Positions 12,501 through 23,346 of a DNA stretch of 64,000 nucleotides are shown piece after piece; positions within the stretch are counted from its first letter, which is position 1, and each line of letters starts with the position of its first letter. A program made the position numbers and the translations under genes. Origin of the DNA: Ailanthus altissimus. Its lineage: Eukaryota; Streptophyta; Magnoliopsida; Sapindales; Simaroubaceae. The DNA is taken from the NCBI GenBank assembly GCA_946807835.1, contig OX327699.1, forward strand, positions 1,242,501 to 1,306,500. Direction: 5' to 3'. The notes under the pieces were generated by a model, which saw only the letters and a list, made by a program, of their open reading frames with translations, made no database searches and was not told the origin of the DNA.

Positions 12501-12579
12501 CTGTACAATAACAAGAAAAAATTACTTGAATTAAGAATAAGATAGATTAGTATTAGTATTAACAAGAATAATAGATAAT

Positions 12580-12598
12580 TCCCTGACAATGATGCCAA
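12580..12598 (-). other. Primer-binding site of element G (tRNA-Asp type, degraded)
   Basis: Plus strand TTCCCTGACAATGATGCCA lies next to the LTR boundary at 12603. It matches the 3' end of plant Asp tRNA (CCCCGGCAACGGCGCCA) with several changes. The equivalent site in H is better preserved. Confidence 0.62.
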
Positions 12599-12602
12599 AA
12601 TT

Positions 12603-13807
12603 TGTTGTGTATTTTTTATGTATATACTTTGAACGCAAGTGCATGTTATCGCAACAAGCAATATATAATGAGAAAAGTATCAATCCCACAAGGAATTGTT
12701 ATTACTACTTACTAAGTACTAAAATTGTGTCCTCCTGCTCTTATTCAAACTATTGACAATTAAATGCTTTTAATATTTAAACTAACTAAAAAAAAGAATA
12801 ATTATAGGAATTGAGCAAAGAGAACAAACGTGACAGCACCAATACTCAAATGCTTAGGATTACAATAATCTTGATACTTCACTTGAATCCAATTACTCCC
12901 TTTAGAACTATCAATATGAATTGTTAACCAAGAATACTAATATCCTCACAAGCCTCTTCCGATAGTCAAATGAGTATATCTCATTCAATCAATTATCAAT
13001 ATTCCTATGATAATCAAATTAAAATAAAATTCATTAAGAGCAAGTTCTTTAAATGGTCATATATGCCATATGAGTAGATTCTTGTCTCATATAGAATTTA
13101 TGCTTTTACATAATGATCATACATCAATCTATTCATGGCCAACACAAAATTTCTTTTTTCAAGTTCATTAAGGTTCCTAAATCAATCTTATACATTGTCA
13201 TTCAATTACAAGCATTAAGCATAGAACAAATTGAATAATTCAATACCAATATGATGAATAAGGGAAAATAATCAATTCAAGCTATATATTGAGTTCACAT
13301 TGTAATCGTAGCAATAAAATTTAGTTCAAAATTATAAATATAAGTTTAGAGCTTCTAACAACATAGTTATACATATTAGAATCAATAACAAGTACGAAAT
13401 TGAATAGAAGAGAAAATTTCCTCTTATGCAATCATGATGTTCTTCCTCCAATATGCATAATTCTTTCTTCTTCTTCTTCTTGATTCTTGCTTCCAAGTCT
13501 AAATAATATGTTTAATTTTATATTCTCTACTGCCCAGCATGTTTTATATAGGCTTAGAATTGCAAAAATATGATAATATTGCCTTTAAAAAAGTGTTCAA
13601 CATCCAATGCCGCGACATTGGGATTCAATACCGCAACGCTGAAGCTATTGATTTCAATGCTACAGCCAATGCCTTTGTGCTGTACTGCAGTGGATGAACA
13701 ATAACCCTTTGTACATTGGTTATGCTATTGTAGCAATATCACTGTTCATCTGAATTGGTTATCGGTACTGTTCATAACACTGTTTACATTTTGAGCATTT
13801 TAGTCAC
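12603..13807 (-). repeat. Right (5') LTR of element G, part 1
   Basis: Begins (plus strand) TGTTGTGTATT and continues to 13807, where element H has inserted. Continues at 20957. The two parts total 1382 bp. Minus-strand TATA box TATATAAAAC at 13541-13550. GC-type words lie just upstream in minus sense (13595-13690). Confidence 0.85.
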
Positions 13808-15188
13808 TGATGTCTATTTTTTTAATGACCTAGAGCAAGTGCACGCTTTTTGTATCAAGTAATATAGGACTAAGTCCAGATTATCGATCCCATAAAGACT
13901 ATTGTTTCTATTTTCTTCAATTAAATACTAAAATAACTTTACTTTACCTTTATCCAAACTAGCTTCAAGGATGGAGTTTAACTAACTAAATTATTGCTAT
14001 TGAACTGAACCTAATTAAAATATTGCAAATACTTAGAGATAGAATTCACTCAATTGATAAGTAATTTAGGGTATTGACGCATCCCCTAGTAGTTCACTGA
14101 ACCCTTTAACCCCTTAGTTATTTCCCTTCTTATCAATTGATTGGCTAGACACTGATTTCATCATAAGCTTCTGTCGACAGTCGAATAATAATATCACACC
14201 CTAACAATTACCTATATGTCTATGGTAATCCGAAAAAGATGCAACTCATTAAGATTAAGTCTAATCAAACCATACATGCCAACTAGGTATATGTCTATCC
14301 TATATGGAACTCATAGATGTTACCCTATGATCATGTATCAATCTACCATAGGCTAAACACATGATTCCTTTCGTCAAAGTTATCATGGTTCCTAAACAAT
14401 CAAAATAGTGATCAAGTATAATGAAAGCATTAAGCATGGATAGATTAAATCAATTAAGGGATAAAAGAATCAATTACATACTAGATTCAATAACGTCTAC
14501 CCCTAGATCAAAAGAAATTAGCTCATGTTCAAAACAAGAATATCAAAACAAAAGTATGAAAATATAATGAACGAAATCATCTTTTAAAAGTAAGAAATAA
14601 AACAAAACAAGTGATGCCCTGAGTTCTTCTTCCTCCTCTTATCTTGATTGCTCAAGAGTTGATTCCCTAATCTTCAATCTTCAATAACTTCACATTGATC
14701 TCTTGGCTTGAATGTGTGTTTGTTGCTTGTGTTATTCTCCTTGCTAGGTCTCTCTATTTTTTCCTCAAAAGAGTGTTTTTGTTGCTATGAGAAACCCTAG
14801 GCACGAGGAGCTTTAAATCCCCATTGAATATGCGAGTTTAGAAGGGTATTTAAACATCCGCACGAGCGCCGCAGTGCTGGGCACGAGTACAAGTCTATCA
14901 AGATGTCGACAAGTGCCACGGCACTGGGTGCTGAGCGCCATGGCGCCCACACGCTGTTCTGGGCGCTGCGGCGCCCAGCCACCACCTACTACTGCGCTAC
15001 TTTCGTATTTTGAGCGTAACTTCTTTGTTTGACATCAGATTTGCCTCCCGTTTATTCCTATGCATCACATTTTCCGTCATGCATCTGTTTATGATCAGAA
15101 AACACAATTAAATAGTCAAATACCTATGATTTGGAGCAAAATACCAAAGTTAAGTACAAATCCTACTAGTGCTTTTATGCTCCTATCA
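13808..15188 (-). repeat. 3' LTR of element H (left)
   Basis: TGATGTC...CCTATCA on the plus strand, 1381 bp. GC-rich words GCGCCGCAGTGC, GCGCCATGGCGCCC and GCTGCGGCGCCC cluster at about 14865-14982, upstream of a minus-strand TTTAAATA box near 14848. Confidence 0.9.
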
Positions 15189-16864
15189 AATACCCCAAAC
15201 TTAAGACTCTGTTCGTCCTCGAGCAAAACGAAGAAAAACATTCAAAATTTATTCATGACTCAAAAAATAAAAATTAAAAACTAAAACAAGCTCAGGTTGA
15301 TTAGATGATCAATATCGTTGTCTCAAAAGCTGTGAAAAATAACACAAGGCACTTTAGAAATCAATAAACAATTTTTATCAATCCTCATACCATTGATCAA
15401 GTACTTCATTCTTCCTTGTTAATGATCATTTGTGTGTGTGTGTAATAAGCAAGTAATTAGCTAAATAGAACATAGATTTACTCAATACTTAAGAAAGTAC
15501 ATAAAGATGATATCTCGGCATAGTTTCAATTATAACACTACCATAAGCTTGCTTTTCATACTACTCTCCACTAATATAGAAATACACATGTCTAGGGATC
15601 TATTTAGGACTTTATTAGCTTGTAATGTAAGGCTAAGGTAAATGTGGGTTATAAATATATATATATATATATAAAGTGCAAATCACACCATTAACACTTA
15701 GACTTTACTCAGAAACCTCTTGATTTCTTCTCCTCCTTGGATATTCATCTCTTCCCAAAACTTATGCTATTCTCATTTTTCTTTTAATCCCTTTTACAAA
15801 GAATTTCTTCTTTTTCTTAAGCTGTGGGTATTATGCATTTAAACATTTCTTTTTTTTCTTTTTTTTTATATACCCTCAAACTTAGAATGATATGTACATT
15901 CAAGACTTATTATTTTTCATTGTAGTACCCTTCTTTCATACATCCACAACCTTCTTCATTTTAAGAATATTTCTAAGTAAACTTAAGGTTTATGGTGCTA
16001 CTGGTAGATTTTAGGGTAAGTAAACTCAAAGTCTTTAAGCTTGTAATGTGGTTGAATAGAAAAAATGGTTAATTAGGCTCAAACGAGGCGACTAGGGATA
16101 AATATACATATAAGGTAGGCTCAAAAAGGCTCAAATGGTCCAAAGATGGCCTAATGTCATTTCCCTAGGCATGTTCTAGGATTTCGCCTCAAGTAGTAAT
16201 CAAGCAAGTTCTAGAGTGTTGGTCTTCGAGACTGTGGTGTACTACTCAAGCATGAATAACTCTATGCAAAAAATTTAACTAATACATGCTTCTTTCAATG
16301 TGCTCGAGAATAAGTAATAACAAATAAGCTTGAATTCAATCTAAGAATCATGATATAAGAGTTATCTCAAGCTTCTATTATTTCCTAAAGGCTTATGAAA
16401 ATAAATTCAGCCAATATTTTATTTCTTATCATAGACTAATGATCATCATCTCAACTAAAACTTAACAACTTAAAAAATAAAATTTAATTCACAAGACAAC
16501 CAACCAATATAAGCAGCAAAATAAACACAAGAAAGTGTGTTTCCCACCCCCAAACTTAAATTAGACATTGTTCTCAATGTCTAAAAATAAATTTAAAAGT
16601 AAGAAAAACTCCCCTGGTAACTGAAGTTGAAGCAGTGCAGCGTTGTGTTCTGTTGAATGTGAATGCGGTTCTCTTTGCTTTCAATGCTTGAACTTGCTCA
16701 TACTGCTTCATTGAATGCTTGAATTGCTGATTTGTTCCTACAAAGAAAATAAAATAACATAACTAAAACTGAAAATAAGCTAATAAAAATAAAATTTTAC
16801 TTGGGTTGCCTCCCAATAAGCGCTTGATTTAATATCGTCGGCTTGACGGGGCTCTTTCTACTCT
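15189..16864 (-). other. Non-coding 3' region of element H
   Basis: Begins after the polypurine tract AAGTTTGGGGTATT (minus strand, 15189-15203). Contains a (TA)n run at 15656-15673 and the conserved motif TGGGTTGCCTCCCA at 16803-16816, shared with G. No credible gene. Confidence 0.65.
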
Positions 16865-19431
16865 TTATGAAAGATAATCGTTAATAGTAGAAGCATCTTT
16901 GTATGTAAGCTTGCTGGGCTTCCGCTCATTTGGCTTCCACATTCTTGCACTTAGACCTTGGGCAGCAACTTGTTCTTCTTTCTTATGCTTATCCGGAAAG
17001 ACTTGAATCTTAGACCAGTGAAGTGTTTCTCTTGTGGCATTTTCTTCTATCCTTTCATCAAACTGCTGCTTCTTCTTCTTCTTTCTTCTCCTTCTATGCC
17101 TTAACATATTCTTTTTAATATGAGGGTTTAATATCTCCATGTCGTTGAGTTCTTTAGTGTTTAGGTGCACTACATCAATATTACAACAGTCTTCACCTTC
17201 AGCTGGAAACTTAATTTCCTTGAAGACTTTAAATGTTGCAGTGTCATCTTGTATCCTCATGGTCATCTCCCCTTTTTGAACATCAATGATCGTATGTCCT
17301 GTAGCTAATAAGGGTCTTCCAACGATGATAGGGATCTCTTTATCTTCTTCCATGTCTAGAACAATAAAATCGGCGGGAAAGATGAATTTATCCAACTTTA
17401 CTAGCACGTCTTCAATAATTCCCTTCAGGTAGGCGAGAGAACGATCAGCAAGTTGAAGTGTGATATTGACCAGTTTTGCTTCTCTCAAACCTAGCTTGTT
17501 GTAGACAGAAAGGGGTATGAGATTAATGCTCGCTCTTAGATCGCATAGGGCTCTACCGAGATCATGATTGCCAATGGAGCACGGTATGGTAAATCTCCCG
17601 GGATCTTTGAGCTTAGGAGGTAGCTTTTTCTGAAGAATAGTGCTACACTCTTTTGTCAATGCCACTGTCTCATAATCCTCTAATTTCGTCTTTTTGGCAA
17701 GAATGTTCTTCATGAACTTGACATAACTAGGCATTTGTTCAAGCGCATCTGTAAAAGGGAGATTAATATGTAATTTCTTAAAAACATCAAGAAATTTAGA
17801 GAATTGCTTATCTAATCTCTTATTTTGCAGCCTCTGTGGAAATGGTGGAGGAGGTGTGAATGACTGCCAGGGCTATTTCTGTACATTTTTTGCACTTGTA
17901 TGCTGTTCATCTTTCTTTTCTACACTTTCAGGATTTCCTTGCTGTAATTTTTTAGTTTCAGCACTTGTTTTGCACCTCTGTAACCTTTGAGGAAAAGGAA
18001 TAGGTGGTCTATATGGTTGTACATTTTCTTGTTGATCAACCCTTTTATTTTCCTTCATATTTGGAAGTGATGTTGGTAGTGTGTCATTATGTAAGATCTT
18101 ACCACTTCGTAAGTTGAAGGGTTGGCATTGCTCTACACTTCCTCTTGGATTAGCTTTAGTGTTGCTTGGTAAAGTCCCTTGAGGTCGATTATTTAGTGTT
18201 GCAGCAAGTTGCCCCATTTGAGTCTCTAGATTTTTCAAAGATGCAGAATGATTTTGTAGAATAGCATCATTCGACTTCATGTACTGCATAAACATATTTT
18301 CCAAAGATGCTTTCTTTTTCTGTGGAGGATGAAATCCGGGTGGGTTTGGTTTAAGTTGCTGGCCTTGGTTGCCACTCTAAGAAAATTTTGGATGATTTCC
18401 CCACCCCGGATTATAGTAATTTGAATGTGGATTATTCTACTGTCTATTATGGTTCCCCACATAGTTTGCTGACTCCATGCATTGCCCATTCAAATGATTA
18501 TCACCACAGAAGTCACAAGTCACAATCTGGGTCTTGATAGCATTCATAGAATCAAACCTCTTGGTTAATATGTTGATCTGCGCAGCCAATGCATTAAATG
18601 CATCAATCTCATGAACTCCAGCAACCTTCCTTGGTGTGACTCTTTTAGCAGGCCATTGATAGCTATTAGATTCCATCTCTTCTAATAACTCATATGCTTT
18701 ATCTGTGGACTTATTCATCAGAACTCCTCCAGCAACGACATCGATAATTGTCCTTAAATGACCCATTAGCCCATTGTAGAACGTTTGGACTAATAACCAT
18801 TTCGGAACTCTATGATGGGGACACTTCCTCAACATGTCCTTGAATCGTTCCCATGCTTCGTATAATGACTCACCTTTAATCTGCACAAATGAGATGATGT
18901 TATTCCTCATCTTAGCTATCTTCGCTGGTGGGAAAACTTCGCTAAGAACTTCTGTGCTAGGTCATCCCACGTTGATATAAATTCCGATGGTAATGACATC
19001 AACCAGCTCTTGGCCTTATCCCTCAATGCGAAAGGGAATAGTCGCAACCTGATGGCATCATCTGAAACCCTATTGAACTTGAATGTATCGTAAATCTCCA
19101 AGAAGTTTAAGATATGCATGTTAGGATCATCATTGGGAGCTCCACTGAATTGTACAGACTCTTTAAGCATCTGAATAGTACTTGGCTTGATTTCAAAGTT
19201 GTTTGCATTAATAGTGGGGCGCCTAATACTAGACTGAATGCCTTCTGTTGTAGGAACAACATAATCCCTCAACTATCTCTCCGGATTCATAGGCTCAAAT
19301 AATGGATTATCAATGTTGTCGTGATTCTCTGCTATATTTTTGTTTTGATGTTGTTCTTGACGAAGTTTCCGGAATGTCCTTTCAATCTTAGGATCAAAAG
19401 ACGTTAACTTTTCACTCTTGGTTCTTCGCAT
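16865..19431 (-). pseudogene. Gypsy gag-protease polyprotein of element H
   Basis: A single long minus-strand gag-protease frame, starting at the ATG at 19431 (MRRTKSEKLTSFDPKIERTF) and ending with the stop before 16865. In order: LRDYVVPTTEGIQSSIRRPTI (19190-19280); capsid core with FPFALRDKAKSWLMSLPSEF and FYNGLMGHLRTIIDVVAGG; zinc knuckle core CDFCGDNHLNGQC near 18478-18516; and retropepsin at 16865-17734 with IVGRPLLATGHTIIDVQKG. The active-site motif reads DLRASINLIP where DLGASINLMP is usual, so the catalytic Gly is lost. Breaks: in-frame stops near 19273, 18434, 18377 and 17870, and one frameshift near 18940. RT and integrase are absent altogether, not just decayed. Confidence 0.87.
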
Positions 19432-19489
19432 GAACTGTAAAAAAAAAAAGAATACAAATAGTGACTAGAATGAAAATTAGATAAAATAG

Positions 19490-19507
19490 TCCCTGGCAAC
19501 GGCACCA
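19490..19507 (-). other. Primer-binding site of element H (tRNA-Asp type)
   Basis: Plus strand TCCCTGGCAACGGCACCA lies just before the LTR at 19514. It matches the 3' end of plant tRNA-Asp(GTC), CCCCGGCAACGGCGCCA, with about two differences. Confidence 0.8.
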
Positions 19508-19513
19508 AAAATT

Positions 19514-20951
19514 TGATGTCTATTTTTTTTAATGACCTAGTGCAAGTGCACGCTTTTTGTATCAAGTAATATAGGACTAAGTTCAGATTATCGATCCCAT
19601 AGAGACTATTGTTTCTATTTTCTTCAATTAAATACTAAAATTACTTTACTTTACCTTTATCCAGACTAGCTTCAAAGATGGACCTTAACTAACTAAATTA
19701 TTGCTATTGAACTGAACCTAATTAAAATATTGCAAATACTTAGAGATAGAATTCACTCAATTGATAAGTAATCTAGGGTATTGACGCATCCCCTAGTAGT
19801 TCACTGAACCCTTTAACCCCTTAGTTATTTCCCTTCTTATCAATTGATTGGCTAGACACTGATTTCATCATAAGCTTCTGTCGACAGTCGAATGATAATA
19901 TCACACCCTAACAATTATCTATATGTCTATGGTAATCCGAAAAAGATGCAACTCATTAAGATTAAGTCTAATCAAACCATACATGCCAACTAGGTATATG
20001 TCTATCCTAGATGGAACTCATAGATGTTACCCTATGATCATGTATCAATCTACCATAGGCTAAACACATGATTCCTTTCGTCAAAGTTATCATGGTTCCT
20101 AAACAATCAAAATAGTGATCAAGTATAATGAAAGCATTAAGCATGAATAGATTGAATCAATTAAAGGATAAAAGTTCATAACTAAGAGATTAAAAGAATC
20201 AATTACATACTAGGTTCAATAACGTCTACCCCTAGATCAAAAGAAATTAGCTCATGTTCAAAACAAGAATATCAAAACAAAAGTATGAAAATATAATGAA
20301 CGAAACCATCTTTTAAAAGTAAGAAATAAAACAAAACAAGTAATGCCCTGAGTTGTTCTTCTTCCTCTTGTCTTAATTGCTCAAGAGTTTATTCCTAATC
20401 TTCAATCTTTAATAACTTCACATTGATCTCTTGGCTTGAATGTGTATTTGTTGCTTGTGTTATTCTCCTTGCTAGGTCTCTCTATTTTTGCCTCAAAAGA
20501 GTGTTTTTGTTACTATGAGAAACCCTAGGCACGAGGAGCTTCAAATCCCCCTTGAATAGGCGAGTTTAGAAGGGTATTTAAACATCCGCACGGGTGCCGC
20601 AGCACTGGGCACGAGTACAGGTCTATCAAGATGTCAACAAGTGCCATGGCGCTGTGTGCTGAGCGCCGCGGTGCTTACACGCTGTTCTGGGTGCTGAGCG
20701 CCGCGGCGTTCACACGCTATTCTGGGCACTGCGGCGCCCAGCCACCACCTGCTGCTATGCTACTTTCGTATTTTGAGCGTAACTTCTTCGTTTGATGTCC
20801 GACTTGCCTCCCGTTTATTCCTATACATCACATGTTTCGTCGTACATCTGTTTATGATCAAAAAATATAATTAAATAGTCAAATACTTATGATTTGGAGC
20901 AAAATATTAAAGTTAAGTATAAATCCTACTAGTGCTTTTATGCCCCTATCA
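19514..20951 (-). repeat. 5' LTR of element H (right)
   Basis: 1438 bp, TGATGTC...CCTATCA. It is longer than its partner because of a ~22-bp duplication around 20170-20195 and an extra 35-bp repeat unit in the GC-rich U3 segment (20656-20690 repeated at 20691-20725). Confidence 0.9.
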
Positions 20952-20956
20952 GTCAC

Positions 20957-21133
20957 CTTTTAGATTCTCATCTTAAATAACTCTATTTGTATTTGATTTT
21001 TTATATATTTGCATCAATAGTCCTTAAATCTATAAAATAACATTAATATGCATAAATGGCCAAATTATTGGGATAAATTGAATAAACAATAAGTTTAGAA
21101 GGATGAAATATTTTATATAATTACGTCCTATCA
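20957..21133 (-). repeat. Right LTR of element G, part 2
   Basis: Continues the LTR interrupted at 13807 and ends ACGTCCTATCA at 21133. The ATTAT target duplication and the copia RT follow directly. Confidence 0.85.
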
Positions 21134-21138
21134 ATTAT

Positions 21139-22394
21139 TTCTTTGGCAGCACAAAAAAAGTGGAACATTCATCAAATGGATGTCAAGTCTGTATTTATAA
21201 ATGGATTTCTTAAAGAAGAAGTTTATATCCAATAATCATTGAGATATGAGGTCAAGGGATATGAAGACAAGGTCTTGAAGGTAAAGAAAACCCTTTATGG
21301 ATTAAAGCAAGCACCAAAAGCATGGAACAATCGAATCGACAAGTACTTCCTGGAGAATGGCTTCACCAAATGCCCTCATGAGCATACTCTTTATATCAAG
21401 ATAAAAAGATGAAGATGTCTTGATCGTGTACTTGTATGTAGATGACTTAATCTTTACAGGAAATAATCCAAGCATGTTTAAAGAGTTTAAGAAAGTAATG
21501 ACTAAAGAATTTGAGATGACGGATATTAGACTAATGTCATTCTACCTTTGGATTGAAGTAAAATAACGGGAAGGTGAAATATTTATCTCTCAAGAAAGCT
21601 ACTTAAAGGAGATTCTCAAAAATTTCAAAATGGAGAATTAGAAACCAATAAGCACACTAGTAGAGTGCGGACTCAAATTATCCAAGAATGATAAAAAAAG
21701 AAAAAAGAACGTGTGGATCCGACACTCTTTAAGAGCGTAATTGGAAGCTTAAGATACTTGACATGCACAAGACTTAACATTCTTTATGCCACTGGACTTG
21801 TGAGTCATTATATGGAGAATTCAGCAGCTACTCATTTTAAGTCTGCTACGAGAATCCTTCACTATATCAAAGGTACAAATAATGTTGGCATGTTTTATTC
21901 TTCTTCTAATAATTACAAGTTAGTTGAATATAGTGATAGCGATTGAGCGGAGATTTAGATGACAGAAAAAGTACTATTGGATTTGTATTCTTTATGGGAG
22001 ATACTGCATTCACATAGATGTCGAAGAACAACCAATTGTTACACTTTTCACCTGTGAAGTTGAGTATGTAGCTGTTACTTCATCTGTTTGCTATGCAATT
22101 TAACTGAGACATTTGTTGAAGGAGTTGGGATTCCCACTAGAAGAACCAACTGAAATTTGTGTTGACAACAAGTCAGCTAAGGCTTTAACAAAGAATATTA
22201 TTTTTTATGATCAAAGTCAACATATCGATACCCGCTTTCACTACATAAGGGATTACATCACTAGAAATGATGTACAAGTTGAGTATGTGAAGTCTCAAGA
22301 TCAAGTTGTCGACATATTTACTAAGCCACTCAAACAAGAAGATTTTGTGAGGCTAAGAAATTCACTTGGTGTTATAAAAAAATTTTATGGAGGG
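21139..22394 (+). pseudogene. copia reverse transcriptase and RNase H remnant
   Basis: Copies element RNA into DNA and degrades the RNA strand. The frame continues from 6784: AAQKKWNIHQMDVKSVF (first catalytic Asp region), KKTLYGLKQAPKAW, then the intact YVDD box at 21435-21446. Connection/RNase H follows with PTLFKSVIGSLRYLTCTRLNI (21713-21946), EICVDNKSAKALTKN and HIDTRFHYIRDYI (22113-22400). The end of the frame runs to the LTR. Stops include IQ*SLR, VK*REG and DSD*AEI, so it is inactive. A short polypurine tract GGAGGG (22389-22394) precedes the LTR. Confidence 0.88.
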
Positions 22395-22899
22395 TGTTGA
22401 AAACTAAACTTGATGAATAACCGAAATTTATTACCCAAGCCTAAATCCATTCCATAGAACCTTAATCCAACCCTTGGAAGTTTCTTAAGTTAGATAAAGA
22501 TATGTTTGATATATATGGTTTGATTATGATTAGGTTAGATAAATGGGACACTTGTGTGGTTTTAATTTAAAATGATTAAGTTAGGTAAATTGACACTTGT
22601 GTGGTGTAAATTAAAGTGATGTGTATCACTTTGTATAGTGTAGATTCATTAAGCACAAGTATAAATATCCCTTAAGTTTTAGCATAAGCAACAAGTGAAG
22701 TGTGAAGAGTGCAAAAAGTGGAGGGGAAATAGAGGAAGCAAAGCTTTCACGGGTGTTTAAAATAGCTCTTAGAGCTTTGTTTGTGTGAGAAAAAAAAAAT
22801 TGAAAGTGTTTAAGAGTTATATTTTGAGTGTTTCCTCTCTTGTAATCTTGAGTTAATAATACAAGTTCTATTTCTGTAAAGTCTAATTCTTCTCCAACA
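22395..22899 (+). repeat. copia 3' LTR (complete)
   Basis: 505 bp, TGTTGA...CCAACA. TATA box TATAAATA at 22660-22667. Followed by AAAAC, the presumed target duplication whose partner lies left of the window. Confidence 0.9.
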
Positions 22900-23190
22900 A
22901 AAACCTCGATAATTGGTGATACAATTTCATAAGTCATAGGAACATGCACTTACCAGGTTAAATTTATACTTAAATGATGTCAATTTAAATCATTTGCAGT
23001 ACTTAATCATTTAAATTTGTGGTCGTATTTTATTTAATAAATTATTTACTGAATATTTATATTATTTATAAATATAAATATATTAGAAAATTATCATTGT
23101 AGCACTCACTAGTACAAGAGAAAATAAATTTAAAGAGGAAAAACATTATTTTCATAACGTGGGTTTAATTATGAACATCGTATAGACCTT
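22900..23190. other. AT-rich spacer
   Basis: Nothing recognised; AT-rich sequence between the copia LTR and the LINE tail. Confidence 0.6.
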
Positions 23191-23346
23191 TTTTTTTTAA
23201 GGCAAACAGATTGCATTGCACTAACAAAAATCAACAGGAGGGTTATCCTCCAAAACAAGATAAACTAGTGAATCAGACACCGAATGGTGCCGAGAAACAG
23301 TATCTTCAGAACTCAAATTTAAAGCTAACCTTAGCTAAGCCATGGG

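Larger units (their letters stand above)
13808..20951 (-). mobile_element. Ty3/gypsy (Athila/Tat-like) non-autonomous element 'H', gag-protease only
   Basis: A complete minus-strand element of 7144 bp with a perfect GTCAC duplication (13803-13807, 20952-20956). It has two LTRs (13808-15188 and 19514-20951), a tRNA-Asp primer site, one gag-protease frame and a polypurine tract. No RT, RNase H or integrase is present, so it must have been mobilised by an autonomous relative. The LTRs differ by only a few per cent by eye plus two short duplications, making it the youngest layer of the nest. It sits inside the right LTR of element G. Confidence 0.9.
6785..21133 (-). mobile_element. Ty3/gypsy (Athila/Tat-like) element 'G' with head-to-head LTR ends
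   Basis: The insertion is bounded by a perfect ATTAT duplication (6780-6784, 21134-21138). Its body reads on the minus strand: right LTR (12603-13807 plus 20957-21133, split by element H), tRNA-Asp-type primer site, gag remnant, long non-coding region, polypurine tract (8388-8405), then only the first ~220 bp of the expected 3' LTR. Beyond that is a 67-bp filler and a complete LTR in the opposite orientation (6785-8100). Both outer ends are therefore U3 ends (TGATATGGCGTAATT at left, its reverse complement at right). No protease, RT or integrase was recognised, so it is a non-autonomous element. The inverted LTR with an intact target duplication is abnormal. Confidence 0.83.
1..22899 (+). mobile_element. 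Ty1/copia LTR retrotransposon, 5'-clipped by the window and split by nested insertions
   Basis: The end of an LTR at 1-143 matches the 3' part of a complete LTR at 22395-22899 (505 bp, TGTTGA...CCAACA). Between them lie, in copia order, an initiator-Met primer site, gag, protease, integrase, reverse transcriptase and RNase H remnants, all on the plus strand. The coding sequence is interrupted at 1629-2490, 3181-6026 and 6785-21133. Subtracting these and their 5-bp duplications leaves about 4.83 kb in the window. Adding the missing ~360 bp of the first LTR gives about 5.2 kb, typical for the superfamily. Every coding block carries in-frame stops, so the element is dead. It is the oldest layer of the nest because everything else has inserted into it. 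Confidence 0.9.
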
